From: Liolophura sinensis
Lineage: Eukaryota; Mollusca; Polyplacophora; Chitonida; Chitonidae
Assembly: GCF_032854445.1 (NCBI RefSeq)
Contig: NC_088299.1
Span: 2,085,001 to 2,149,000 of the forward strand
Length of the DNA stretch: 64,000 nucleotides
Direction: 5' to 3'
Shown here in pieces: positions 20,366 through 32,165 of this stretch. The notes beneath the pieces were generated by a model. That model saw only the letters and a program-made list of their open reading frames with translations, was not told where the DNA came from and did not search any database. The translations under genes and the position numbers were made by a program. The first letter of the stretch is position 1, and the number at the start of each line of letters is the position of its first letter.

Positions 20366-21532
20366 GACAGAGCTCTCAATGATTGTGTTATTTCATCTGA
20401 ACCTGTGTGTTACTATGTCAAGTCTGATATACTTATGCGTAAATGGAGACCACCTGATGTATCTGTTGATGATGACTGGGCTGTTAAACATCAGAATGTT
20501 GTACCTAAGGCATACCGAACTGAAATTTTACGTATGGCACATGAAATGCCATTAGCTGGTCACTTGGATGTTAACAAGACCTACTACAGGATACTGAACC
20601 ACTTCTTTTGGCCAGGATTAAAGGGAGATGTAACCCAGTTTTGTAAATCATGTCATATATGCCAGGTAGTGAGAAAGCCTAATCAGACTATTCCTAAGGC
20701 ACCATTAAAGCCTGTACCAGCTTTTCAAGAGTCATTCAGCAGAATATTGATTCTGGCCCTCTACCTAAGACGAAGCCTGGGAATCAGTATGTGTTAACTA
20801 TTATGTGTACAGCAACCAGATTTCCCGAGGCTGTTCCTTTAAGGAATATAAACACCAAGTCTGTTGTAAAAGCTTTAACAAAGTTTTTTACTCTGTTTGG
20901 TTTATCCAAATCCATACAGTCTGATCAAGGTTCAAACTTTATGTCTGGTATTTTTCAGCAAGTTATGTACCAGTTAGGGATTAAACAATACAAGTCTTCT
21001 GGCTACCACTCAGAAAGTCAAGGTGCAATTGAAAGATTTCACCAAACATTAAAGAACATGATTAAGACTTATTGTTATGACACAGAGAAAGACTGGGGTG
21101 AAGGTATTCCATTTCTTATATTTGCTGTTCGAGAGTCAGTACAAGAATGATTGGATTTCAGTCCATTTTGATTTAGTATTTGGACATACTGTTAGAGGGC
21201 CATTGTTAATTTATAAGGAACAGTTTCTCAATGATGACACAAGTAATGTAAATCTTTTGGATTTTCGTGCTAAGCTTGTCAGAGCATGTGAATTGGCTGA
21301 AGCCAATCTTGAATTTACTCAGGAGAATATGAGACGTAGATGTGATGAGAAATCTGTTGTTCGGTCATTTCAACCTGGTCAGAAATTTTTAGTATTGTTA
21401 CCTGTACCTGGTAAATGCTTTGATGTCAAATATTTTGGTCCATATGTTGTTGACAAAAAGCTGAGTGAGCTTAACTATGTTGTTAAAACACCTGATATAC
21501 GCAAATCAAGTTATGTCACATTAACATGTTGA
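20360..21532 (+). pseudogene. pol: Integrase remnant (HHCC, DDE core, C-terminal part)
   Basis: The zinc-binding region has HEMPLAGH followed by CKSCHIC (HHCC). After a frameshift at about 20742 the core reads on from TATRFPEAVPLRNI. The catalytic residues visible are Asp in the stretch before PLPKTKPG, Asp in QSDQGSNF and Glu in GAIERFHQTLK. A second shift at about 21145 splits SVQE from FSPF/DLVFGHTVRGPL. The last part (to 21532) contains the basic C-terminal domain with QPGQKFLVLLP and FGPYVV. The order places it before RNase H. Confidence 0.9.
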
Positions 21533-22164
21533 AACCCTATGTAAGCAGAAATGACACTGACAACACTGCTGTACATTCTGTTAATGTTGTTGCTGCTGCT
21601 GACATTGACCAGAGTTGCTGTAATACAGATGACATTGGCGAACAGTTGGTTGATTCTAAACTCAATTCTTTAAAGCTTCAGAATTCAGATGTCTTAAAAC
21701 AACTTGATTCTAAACTGCATCTGGAACCCATTCAGCAACAGCAACTGTCTGAGCTTGTTTATGAGTTTTCACATTTGTTTCTGGATGTACCATCAAGGAC
21801 TGATGTCATTTTTCACGATGTTGCTCTGGGTGTTTTTTTGCTTCAGGAAGACAATCTTGGTGTTGATCATCCAGTTTGTTTCTTTTCCCATAAACTTAAC
21901 AAGTTTCAGAGAAGTTATTCAACTGTTGAAAAGGAATGTTTGTCTGTTATTTTAGCTCTGCGACATTTTGAAGTTTATGTAACAGCTTCGACACAACCTG
22001 TGATTGTAAATACTAATCACAATCCACTTGTGTTTCTACAGAAAGTTAAGGGAAAGAATCAGAGATTGTTACGGTGGAGTTTATTGTTGCAAGAATACAA
22101 TCTTGAAATCAAACGTGGTAAGGGAAAAGATAATGTTATTGCAGATTGCTTGCCTCGTGTATAA
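21526..22164 (+). pseudogene. pol: Pre-RT linker fused to RNase H; reverse transcriptase deleted
   Basis: Opens with the linker that precedes RT in this group (LVYEFSHLFLDVPSRTDVIF). At about 21815-21825 it passes straight into RNase H: DVALGVFLLQED, HPVCFFSHKLNKFQRSYSTV, EKECLSVILALRHFEVYV, then NHNPLVFL and the terminal GKDNVIADCLPRV. The several hundred RT bases, including the YxDD box, are absent. TDHNPL is changed to TNHNPL, losing a conserved acidic residue. The frame itself is open for 212 codons. Confidence 0.88.
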
Positions 22165-22269
22165 GTTGTGTATAAAATCTTTAATTGCATGTGGTTTTAC
22201 AATGTTGTATATATTATTGTTTAACATATATTGTAAGTAAAAAAAAAGGCTAGGAAAACTTTTTTTCTT

Positions 22270-22281
22270 GAAGGGTGGGTA
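22270..22281 (+). promoter_or_regulatory. Polypurine tract
   Basis: GAAGGGTGGGTA lies directly before the 3' LTR, the expected place for the plus-strand primer. Confidence 0.7.
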
Positions 22282-23029
22282 TGTTATGTGCACAAGAGCC
22301 GTCAGCTTCTAAATTTAGCTTGCCACTGTTTACATATGCTGAGTTCAGGGGCTGCTGTCTGCCTCTGCCTTAGAATGTTCCAGAATACGCTCATTTTGGG
22401 GCCTGTTTGTTTACCACAAGTGTTTAAGACTTTTCTTATTCTAGAAAGTTTATTTAAGACCTATGAAAGCTGGCCAAAGGAGGAGAAAGGAGAATTATTG
22501 AGAGTTTTGGATGCTTTCGCTGTGTATTACTTTAGTAGGCCTTTTGTGCTGAATTTTGGTGTCTTTATAGCCTCTGGCTTTGTTATATCCTATATCCACC
22601 GAGCACTTGTTCAGTCTGAACTTGTATATTTAATTTGTGCTCTTGTGTACACAGTGCTTATTAGTACACGGACCCTGTCTGTGGAATTTTGTGTGTATTT
22701 CGTCATACACTCAGTTATACTGTGGATTTTCCCTCTTATTTGTGCATTTATGCCTGTATGGTTTTCCGCATTGTGGAATATATGCGTCCGTTTGGACTTG
22801 ACACCGTTGTACATGTAAGTACTTTAGTATTTGTATAGATACTGCTATCCTTTCTTGTTAAACTTAAGTACTTTAGTATTTGTAAAAGTCTTGTTATCTG
22901 TTCTTGTTAAACCTAATAAATTGTTGTAAAATAAAATCTGCTGGTTTTGGTTACTTTTTTGTTCGGCTAAACTGTCGTGTATTTCGAACAAGCCATCTCT
23001 TTATAATACAGACAGTTTGGGCCGTAACA
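22282..23029 (+). repeat. 3' LTR (748 bp)
   Basis: Matches the 5' LTR across its length apart from about 15 substitutions and three small indels. The hydrophobic open frame is kept (22288-22818). Confidence 0.93.
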
Positions 23030-23800
23030 GAAGATACCAGCCTTAATACTGGAAATGGCTCAAAACTAAGGCAAGAGGTTAGCCACTACCATTTAAAGTT
23101 CAAGATTTTTACCTCTAACTGGGCAAACAAAGGAGCGACTACAGTGACGTCTTTTGGCAGTGAGTCGGATATGATAGCCACGGGGAAGAATGCACATGGA
23201 TAAGATTTCCTTGATGTAAAATCCTTAACCGGAAAACTCTAGTGCAAGTAAGCTAAATAGATGTGTTCCCTTTTGATATGATTCTCCCGAGACTTCATCA
23301 GCAGGAGTTTACACTACAAACCATGCCGTTCAGATGTATTAGATGCCTGGATCACGTTAATCTCAGGCTATCCTTCAGACTGTCCGAAATTCCAAGATAA
23401 TGTCCCTAAGTTACGAAAAAACTGCTCGAGTGTTAATGCCAGGAACAGTGCAGCTGAGCCTTGACTTGCGCCCGACTAGAAACCTCGCGTCATTGTCTGT
23501 GATCAGGTAATTACGAGTCCTGAAAACTCCGTAGAGGCGACGACCAAAAATATATCACATCCGAATGTAGCTATTCTGTCTCTCTAGTGATAGGGATAAT
23601 TTGTTTATCTATATCTCCTTTTTTTAACCTCCGTCCCTCGCCTCGTGCAACAGGAGGAAAATATAAGGAAAGGAATTGCAAAATCAAAGGCTTCCACGAT
23701 TTATCATCATAAACCAGGGGAGTAATCCACTGATTTCGAAACGGTACGTGTCATTGTATTGCTGCAAAGAAACGAGAAATATACCACTGTCACGTATACA
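23030..23800. repeat. Non-coding paralogous block, copy 1 right part
   Basis: Continues the block after the retrotransposon. CTTAATACT (23043 and 60740), CAAGTAAGCTAAATAGAT (23245; 53944), TCCAAGATAATGTC (23390; 54068), GCGACGACCAAAAATATA (23538; 54216) and GTAATCCACTG (23722; GTAATCCGTGA 54399) are shared. No common reading frame is seen. Confidence 0.75.
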
Positions 23801-24164
23801 GGCCTACCTACATCGGTATCTATGCTACAGATATAAGCTTGCCGTATATAAGGTTTGAAAACGCTATATAGGGTCTTGCATGAATGAAGGAATCCTTCGT
23901 GTCGAAAGTAATTTTGGGTCACAGCTGTACAATCTAACGTTCATTTTGGTGTTGCCACGATCCACTGCCTCCTCACGACATTCCTGTGTAATCTGTGTAA
24001 GTCGGTTATTACATGAACCTGGTTTTATTACAGCTCGTGAGATCAAGTAATCTTGTTTATATCTGATTGCTTGAAAGATAACTCCTGATGCCAGCAGATG
24101 CGAGTACAGGGAGACCAAACTCGTTCGATGACTCTTCATTTATCGGATTGACTAATTCTGTGCT

Positions 24165-25005
24165 GTAACAGTGAATCACTACTTGTCACGTTAGACAAGC
24201 CTCATGTCTAACAGTGAATCACTACTTGCCACGTTGGGCGAGCATCGTATCTCACAGGTGGCAGATTGTCGCCTGCCCATTCTGTGCTGTAACAGTGAAT
24301 CACTACTTGTCACGTTGGGCGAGCATCGTATCTCACAGGTGGCAGATTGTCGTCTGCCCATTCTGTGCTGTAACAGTGAATCACTACTTGTCACGTTGGG
24401 CGAGCATCGTATCTCACAGGTGGCAGATTGTCGCCTGCCCATTCTGTGCTGTAACAGTGAATCACTACTTGTCACGTTGGGCGAGCATCGTATCTCACAG
24501 GTGGCAGATTGTAGCCTGCCCATTCTGTGCTGTAACAGAGAATCACTACTTGTCACGTTAGACAAGCCTCATGTCTAACAGTGAATCACTACTTGTCACG
24601 TTGGGCGAGCATCGTATCTCACAGGAGGCAGATTCTCGCCTGCCCATTCTGTGCTGTAACAGAGAATCACTACTTGTCACGTTAGACAAGCCTCATGTCT
24701 AACAGTGAATCACTACTTGTCACGTTGGGCGAGCATCGTAAGGCAGATTCTCGCCTGCCCATTCTGTGCTGTAACAGAGAATCACTACTTGTCACGTTGG
24801 ACGTGCCTCATTTCTCACGGGAGGCAGACACTCGCATGCCCATTCTGTGTTGTAACAGTGAATCACAACCTGTCACGTTGAACGAGTCTCATATATCGCA
24901 GGAGGCACACTCGCATGCTCATTCTGTGCTGCAACAGTGAATCACTACTTGTCACGTTTGACAAGCCTCATATCTCACTGGAGGCAGATACTCGCATGCC
25001 CAGAG
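24165..25005. repeat. Composite tandem array of 81-bp and 43-bp units
   Basis: GTGAATCACTACTTGTCACG-type unit starts fall at 24171, 24214, 24295, 24376, 24457, 24538, 24581, 24662, 24705, 24777, 24858 and 24937. The spacings are 43, 81, 81, 81, 81, 43, 81, 43, 72, 81 and 79. The 43-bp unit replaces the long body by AGACAAGCCTCATGTCTAAC. Units degrade towards the right end. Open frames on both strands reflect the 81-base period. Confidence 0.93.
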
Positions 25006-28000
25006 ACACCTGGTGGCGTGGTGAGACAGCAAAGCACTCAGCTTGTTAAGCCATTCTCCATACTTAATTTAATCTAGCTTATTAGATAAGGTCATTGCAG
25101 AGGGTAAGCCAATGATATTCAGTTCAGACACAATCGCACACAAAAGTTTTCCCAGTCCCTTTGGTGAGGTAAAAAACCTATTCTTATGTCCATATTGTAA
25201 CCTTAAATTAGGATTTGACCGCCATTTAGTGCGTAGATGTAATTTCACACATATTTTTTTCACAAAGTGTTAAAACTGCCTAGTCAATGAGTTGATTACA
25301 ATCAACATTTGCAGAGAACGGTTTACTTGTCTCGTATATGAGCTACCTGTCAATGTCTTCATGGAATTCCATTTGGGAAATATTGTGAAAAGTCTGCAAT
25401 ATCTCAATGTTAAATGCAAATACCCAACCCAATCACCGTTTACCGGATTAAAAAAGATTTTCATAATAATATTTCTTGCAACGGGCGCACATTGCTGTTC
25501 ACAGCCAAAACGTTTGCTTCATCGGAAAAATGGTACCAAAATCAATTTGATAGTATCTCGGGCAATCAGGGCATATGGCGAATTGAGGAAGACTTCAAAT
25601 GCATCATGCTTCCTCCATTTTTAGCGATGATTTTATAACATGTTTGAAAGATACTCTCTCTAAATTTGAGAAAGCATACAGCATATTTAACACCTTTTGA
25701 CACTGGTTATGTTATTAGGCGGGTTTACTTCACATTAAATACAATTCTCTAAATATCTCGGCGTGGGTATCAGCTTTAGTGCCAAACATAATTACACCTC
25801 ACACGATGACAGATTTACTATCGGGCAGATTTCACCAGCTGTTACTCTCTGCCTGAAAACGACCTCATGGACAAAACCAAAAGAACCCATTTACCATTTA
25901 CCACATTTCCTCAGTGTCTACTCAATAACATAGCGGTTGTACACTGCGATTCTGTTATAGATTGAGTTAAGGAAAAAGCATTTAATGCACAGGCATGGGC
26001 AGAAGATAAGCGGAGAGAATTTTATTGAGTTGTTGGTCGATTGGCTCTTACAAGACACTGAAAACAATTAACAGTAGTTTTGCCAGTAATTAGAATAACA
26101 GAGGGGAGATATGAAGAGAAATAGGTGAATATCGTATGCAGGCTGGTGATTATTTATCACTGTCAGCATTTGAGATTAAAGATGATGAATTTGGACTCAA
26201 CACTGCGTCATCCCAGATTGCGGGCACTAAAGTTGTCAGAATCAGGCAAATAATGGACCGCTTTAAGACAAGCGAAGTTTTGTACAGAAGATAAACGATG
26301 TATTTGTAGGAATTCTTGGAGATATGAACCATTGGAAGAGATCAAATTAACCGATTATGTAAAGATGTGACTTTACTTAAAAACGTTTACACACGGAGAT
26401 GAACAAGTGCAGCTTGGACAGGGAGTATGGTTATCTCGGTTATGCTCTAATGCAGTATTTCGAGCAATACTCAAAGGTATATCAATTAAATGCATAACTA
26501 CATAGTTTTTTTTAAAGGACATGTTATTTGCTGCATGCTATTTAAGCATTTACATGAGCAGTTGGAAAAAAACCCTAAGGTAAATTAAAAGGAGGCTGTA
26601 TTGTACCGTTTTTTTTGCATTTGCCAAGCATTACATGGTAGTCATGGCTCTGGTTTCACTTACTATGCTGTAGTCTTTTAGATAGCTAGAGCACATCACT
26701 AGGTTATGCTATTGTTGATATATAGCTGGTCAGCAGACCACATTATGTAGAGAATATAATATAGCAATCCCACGAGCTAACCACCTGATACGGAACATAT
26801 CATGCTAGTACAGCTGCAGAGCACGATAATACAGTTTTCCACAGCCGGCGACATAACCACGGATAAGTATACTCCTTCCTCCTCCCTCACGTGGTGTGAC
26901 TGACCAAACCTCCAGATTAACACAGCATTTGCCTCTGGGAGAAGAGGATGCTTCTCGGCAACTTTCGCACGGTTACAGGCGGCGACGATAGGAGGCTTGG
27001 TCAATCACGTGTTCTGTTGGCGCCATCCAGACGTGCGTGACTGTGGACGGCAGGCCCAGCCAATTTTCCATCTAGTGGAACTGGTGGAGATGGGTTCAAG
27101 GGCTAGCTCCGACCTCCTTCAATTAGCCCTAACGTGGCGGCCGTGTTGCGCCGAATTGCCTCACACCTTCACTACAAGTTAGCTCTAATAAATGGATTCT
27201 GTCTTCACTCCATCGTTTTAGGCTCTCTTGAAAAGTCGATAGCAAATCAAACCAGATCACATTTTGAGTGTTCTGGTCCTAACAAAATGATCAGGGAAGC
27301 AATAGTTTATTCCATGGCCGTAGCACGTCGCCTGTCGCCTGGTTTGTTATGCAGACTTGCTCTCTTGATACTAGTAGATTACATTGTCTACATTGTTGGC
27401 TGTTATATCTCTAGGAGACATGACTCCCTTGTAAAGCGTATCACACTTCGCCACCATGAGGAGTCGGGGATAACACTCGACACTAAACCCTGGCAAAAAT
27501 GCTTCTATTGGCACACAATTGACAGCAGTGTACATAGCGGTTAATGGATTTAAGAATGCTTCTGATTTTATGCAAATGAAAAGTAATTTAATAAAAACAA
27601 TCATTTCATCTTTTAAAACAGTCAGTGAAACTGGCTTTTATGACGTGACATGGAAATAATTAAATACCTCGGATAATCCCTGCTTGAATAAAGTTTGACA
27701 TTATTTATTGGTAGAGTAGTGAGCAGTTTAGATTCGATAGATACTCACGAACAGTCCAATACCAATTGCATTTGTCAGCTTGGGTTGTCAGAGCGCAATA
27801 TTATACATTCTATGGAGCATATAGATTATCCACATTCATAAGGTGGCCATCAACTGTCTGGAGAGCGCTTATATAAAAACCATTTCTCAGTGTCTCCTAT
27901 TAAACATATAGGCTATTTAGGAGTTACTCGCCGCCAGAGGAGATTTTTAACCCATGGAGGATGATCACCCAAGTAGATGACTATTCTCTACGCATTCTAA

Positions 28001-28985
28001 CATGCATTCGAGTACTTGGTCAATTTGTTTGTCCATGAACCTAGAACATGACCACGGGTGTTTGCTTTATACCAGTCTTGCCAACGGCAGTGCTTAATCT
28101 GTCTTTGCCAGACAGAAGATTTTGTCTGTTCTCAACAATGATTTGTTTCCCCAAATGAAATATTAAGATTACAGAAGCATGGAGAAAACGACGGACACTC
28201 CTTGAAGGAATAAAAAACAACTGAATACTGCTACCGGTACAGTGCAGCATAGGGCATCTAGAAAGAAATTCGGAAGTTCTTAGAAAACCCGTGATTGGTC
28301 GTGCTAGGGGCTGTATATTCATTGAATTAGATCGCTACGTTGGCTATATGACCAGTTTCAATCAAAGCGCAACTGAGATACATATTTAATTATCGACAAC
28401 TTATATTCTGGCATGGTACGCCGTTGGAATGCTGATTTCACTCAGTCGCCGAGAACATACCTTGCGTCTTTCCAACACCATTGAAAACTGTTGACCGCTT
28501 CTCTATGCATGATTCCGTTCTATTTTCGTACTTCACACACTTTCTTAGTTCTTTGGTGGTTTGTGTTCAACTCCGTTTTGGAACTGGCCTTATGACTATG
28601 GAACTGGAACGTCCATCTTCGTTGACGGCTGGTATACGAATGTTTGTTTCGAAGCATAGAATCAAACTAAAGTGACAAGGCATATTCTTGTGGCTGGATG
28701 TAATGATGGACAGAAATGAGGTTGTTCATATTTGATGTCGTCCAAGGCCTGCCTTGAAACATTAAATACTCTCTGTATGTAGAAGTGTCATGCGAATCCT
28801 CTGCTGAACATTTCATTTAAATGTGACATTAATATTCCGCTTTGAAGAAGAAACCATATATTTGAAAAAAAAACGGGAGTTATGTGACAAGTTATGTAAT
28901 TTAACAAATAACGTTGTCCCATTACTTTCTTTTTGTAACAACGGATACGAGAAGCGAGATGTTTGTCAGATAAATTTATTTGTAT
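25006..28985. other. Intergenic, no gene or known repeat seen
   Basis: About 4 kb of AT-rich sequence with short frames up to 136 codons (27134-27544) that show no family resemblance and no supporting splice signals. Confidence 0.45.
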
Positions 28986-29142
28986 ATTAATTTGATTGGT
29001 GTTTTACGCCGCACCCAAGAATATTTCACTTATACGATGGCGACCAGCATTACGGAGTCAGGAAACTAGGCGGAGCCCGATGGAAACTTACGACCATCCA
29101 CAAGTTGCTGGGACGAACGGCTGGACCGGAAGCCGGCATGTC
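28986..29142 (-). mobile_element. SINE-A, reverse, head-truncated
   Basis: TTAATTTGATTGGTGTTTTA, CCAAGAATATTTCACTTATA, CGGAGCCCGATGGAAACTTA, ending about CCGGAAGCCGGCATG. Confidence 0.8.
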
Positions 29143-29519
29143 AGACAAAGACCATATCACTGAGAGAATACACGGACATAATCAAGAAACAGAAAATAAA
29201 GAAGAGATTTGATTGGGTAAAATCAGATGTAATCGCATAAATAGGTTGTGACTTCTTGGACGAGTACTGTCTATATATTAATGATCATAATGGATGAAGC
29301 ACTTGCGAGCAGATGTGTTCATTTTGGACAAAGAGTACAAACCCCTAACACTTGGTTGTATTCTTCTGAAGGAAGATACCCCTTGGACGAAATAAGCGAG
29401 TTTGTTAACACAGATAACTTTAACATCTCGCTGGTAATGGCTGCTCTGCAATCGACTCAATCCCTGGAGACACATCGTCAGAAGTGTCGTGGTCACGTAG
29501 CGTAGTAGAAGGCAAACGC

Positions 29520-30110
29520 TGCTCAATGCACGACAGCCAATCAAAGTCTAGGATTTTTGGTGATTAGCACCGCCTACTTTGTCTACACGGTATAAAAGGG
29601 CAACGATCATGGCGTCTGACAGATGGTCCTGGAGGTCTACGACAGTCAAGATCAAGGCAAAGGCAAAGGCAAGGCAAGATCGAAGACAGAAGACAAGAGC
29701 AAAGGCCAGATCAAGGCAAAGGCGAGATCAAGAAAAGGCACAGAGAATTCGAAGATATCACAGATGAAAATTTACAGATGCAAGGCGGCCATACGCTCTC
29801 AAGATGCAGCCTACACATCGACGAGCATCTCATAGGGAATCAGCATAGAGATTCATCAGGGATCGCCGCTCTTCCCAAGAGGAGCCACTCTTGATTGACA
29901 GCGGGCGGAGTTTGTGTATATGATCTGGCGGGAGATTTGCTCGATCCCTCCGGAGATTTGCTATGTTCAGTGTATCACACAGGAAATATTTAGTGTTATG
30001 CTGAAGGAACTGTGACTATATGAGTTAAAGAGTTATTTCTCTTATATTAAAATATACCTAAGGATTACGGTTAGGTAGAAATTCCAGCACGTATACCTGT
30101 CGTAATATTT
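29520..30110 (+). promoter_or_regulatory. Promoter-like unit, possibly a solo LTR
   Basis: CAGCCAATCAAAG (CCAAT box, about 29529) and GGTATAAAAGGGC (TATA box, about 29589) lie 60 bases apart, followed by a purine-rich stretch with repeated AAGGCAAAGGC (29654-29740). The 29579-29835 frames are Arg/Lys-rich low complexity, not a recognised protein. Poly(A)-like TATTAAAATATA lies at about 30043. No second copy was seen in the window, so LTR identity is a guess. Confidence 0.35.
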
Positions 30111-31200
30111 TTAAACTGCTAAAGACTGTTCATCATCTATTGCATGGTCAACAAGCCGCCAGAGTTATTCCCCCTGATACGCTCTGACGCAAATGGTAGT
30201 GCTGATTCTGAAGGAATATTTGATGATTTGGCTAATATATGTGAATAACTGGAATTCACGGAAATCTTCGGATCTTCCATGATGCTGTTTTTGCCAATTC
30301 ACTGAAATAAGGCGTAAGACTTAAGCTCCCCCCCTCCCCAGAGTTGTACTGGAACAATACAGACTAGGGGTGTATTTGGTGTATTAAATAGAGTAACAAA
30401 ATTGAATTAATGATTGGAGTATTGAGAGTGTAACGGTTGGTAATAAAGAACGCAGTGCACGTAGCTCGATTTCTTGGCATTTACTGGCTTACTTTTGGGC
30501 TACATTCTGTCTGTCAATGCTCTACGTTTAATACGTGATACGGATATTGAAAGAATGGCTCGAAAACATTTGCATTTCACAGCGTACGTTTAACGTTATT
30601 TTTATCACATTCATATGTACCTCAGATAAAGGGGAACAACTCGGGGTTAAATCATGCCAATAAGATGGAAATACAGTGCACAGTTAGGCGAGAGCAAACC
30701 GTGTCAACGAAGAAAAACTATTTACTTTAACCCAGGAAAGTTACGCCGCTCACAGACACAAAATATATTCGGCTTATACACAGAGATATACATGTAAATA
30801 TTTGCATGTTTGTTAAGGCAATAATAAACTGCATACCGTTTTTTGGGCTTCATTACGTTCTTCCGTTTTTACGCTGTGTATGCTAGGGATTCGCCATGTT
30901 TGTGTCGAACAGCTAACTGATGATACGTGAAAACGCACGCACTAAAGCTAAAACACAAACATCTCACTTTCACAAATACAAAAAGGCATTTTGGCCATTA
31001 CAGAGAGTAAATCCATATTTCTGTAGTGGCGTCTCCAAATACTTGAGGTAAATATCGGTCTCATACGCTACCAAAAATATAAGACGTTTTATCGCCGAGT
31101 CGACAGAGATTAACTGGTGATAAACTGAGAGCAGAGCAAAGTATGTATTCTTAACCATAAGACTGGGTTATTAAAGTAAAATCCGCTACAGTATTATATA
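30111..31200. other. Intergenic, nothing recognised
   Basis: A poly-C/T patch at about 30328-30338; no gene-like frame on either strand. Confidence 0.4.
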
Positions 31201-31219
31201 TATTTTTTAAATTTTTTTC

Positions 31220-32165
31220 TTGAGTCTGTGTCTGGCCTACATTTTCCCCTCTGTGTACCTTATAGTCTACATTGTAATTCAATCGAACGTTCTCGAGGCT
31301 TCGGTGTTCATGAGTTTAGTGTCATTGTACACAGTGTACAGTCTGGAAACATGTATCGGTGTTGTAAACATGTTAATGATCAAACCATTCAGGATTTTCT
31401 TTGCGTTAGTCTATAAATATGAGCGACGGAGGTCGCAGTCAATTTCTCAAGTCCACTTGAGAGCAGTCATATTTACTACCATCTGTTGTAAAGGATTTTG
31501 CTGCGCTTCGAGATATCGGCTTTCACGCCATTCTACATTCGTCATTTATACTCCATTTTCTGTACGGAGCACTTGTGAGCTTGTGTTTTTCCACGGGCTA
31601 TTTTGGCATATTGTTTTGGAACTTGTATCGCTCATTGTCTGTTTGATCGATTACGTACATTTCATCCCAGTTTACCCTGAGAGTGACTCTGTGTATATTT
31701 TCGAGGAGTGAAACATACATAGATAGCTAGGCATCACGGACGCTATTGTCAACCTGTCCGCGTTGATAAGTTACACCTTCACAGGCAGTTGGGGAATAAA
31801 CCATCGTCAACGTGCCGTGCCCATACAGCTTGTCACTTACCAGACTGTCATCCTTGAGGAACTCCTTACTTAACTGTGGATTAACTGTGAATTAACTGTG
31901 GATTCTTTATTTACGTGGACTGACTCCATCCGAATGTAGACGCTGTCATCACTAAGATTCTATATATTTTTGTAATTATTTGTATTGTTTTGTATTTTTT
32001 TGTCATTAGGACAAGTTAGAACTTGTAACTTCTAACTATATGTATATAGTGTTGTTGACACACGTGGAAATAGCGAAATGCTTTTGCTGTGATCTAGCCT
32101 TCGTGCTGTGAGTTTCACAACGAGAGACTTCATCAAGATAATCACGTGTGTCTTGTTATGTTACA
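31220..32165 (+). mobile_element. Solo-LTR-like element
   Basis: Probable ends TGTGTCTGGCC (about 31226) and GTTATGTTACA (about 32165). A TATA box CTATAAATATGAGC lies at about 31411. The last 500 bases match 15930-16390. It contains a 163-codon hydrophobic frame (31220-31711). No internal retroelement genes adjoin it, as expected after LTR-LTR recombination. Confidence 0.5.

Larger units (their letters stand above)
17429..23029 (+). mobile_element. Ty3/gypsy-type LTR retrotransposon, Gmr1-like domain order, decayed
   Basis: Bounded by two direct LTRs (17429-18175 and 22282-23029) beginning TGTTATGTGC and ending CGTAACA. It has a proline-tRNA-type primer site, a purine tract, and gag, protease, integrase and RNase H remnants in that order on the plus strand. 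Integrase before RNase H is the Gmr1-group arrangement (copia-like order in a gypsy element). Reverse transcriptase is missing through a deletion near 21820. There are several frameshifts and an in-frame stop. The LTRs differ at roughly 15 positions plus small indels in the first 200 bases. No clean target-site duplication is visible (flanks AAGGAAA and GAAGATA). Confidence 0.92.

Noticed and set aside
24191-24578. 115-124 codon frames on both strands with 27-residue repeats
   Set aside because: Created by the 81-bp tandem unit; no start context, no homology, and open on both strands at once.
24165-25005. CRISPR-like array
   Set aside because: Units are contiguous repeats without unique spacers, in a eukaryotic context.
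27134-27544. 136-codon plus-strand frame with a hydrophobic stretch
   Set aside because: No signal peptide or family pattern; composition resembles the surrounding non-coding DNA.
29579-29835. Arg/Lys-rich small proteins after a TATA box
   Set aside because: Two overlapping frames of the same purine-rich repeat; low complexity, no recognisable protein.
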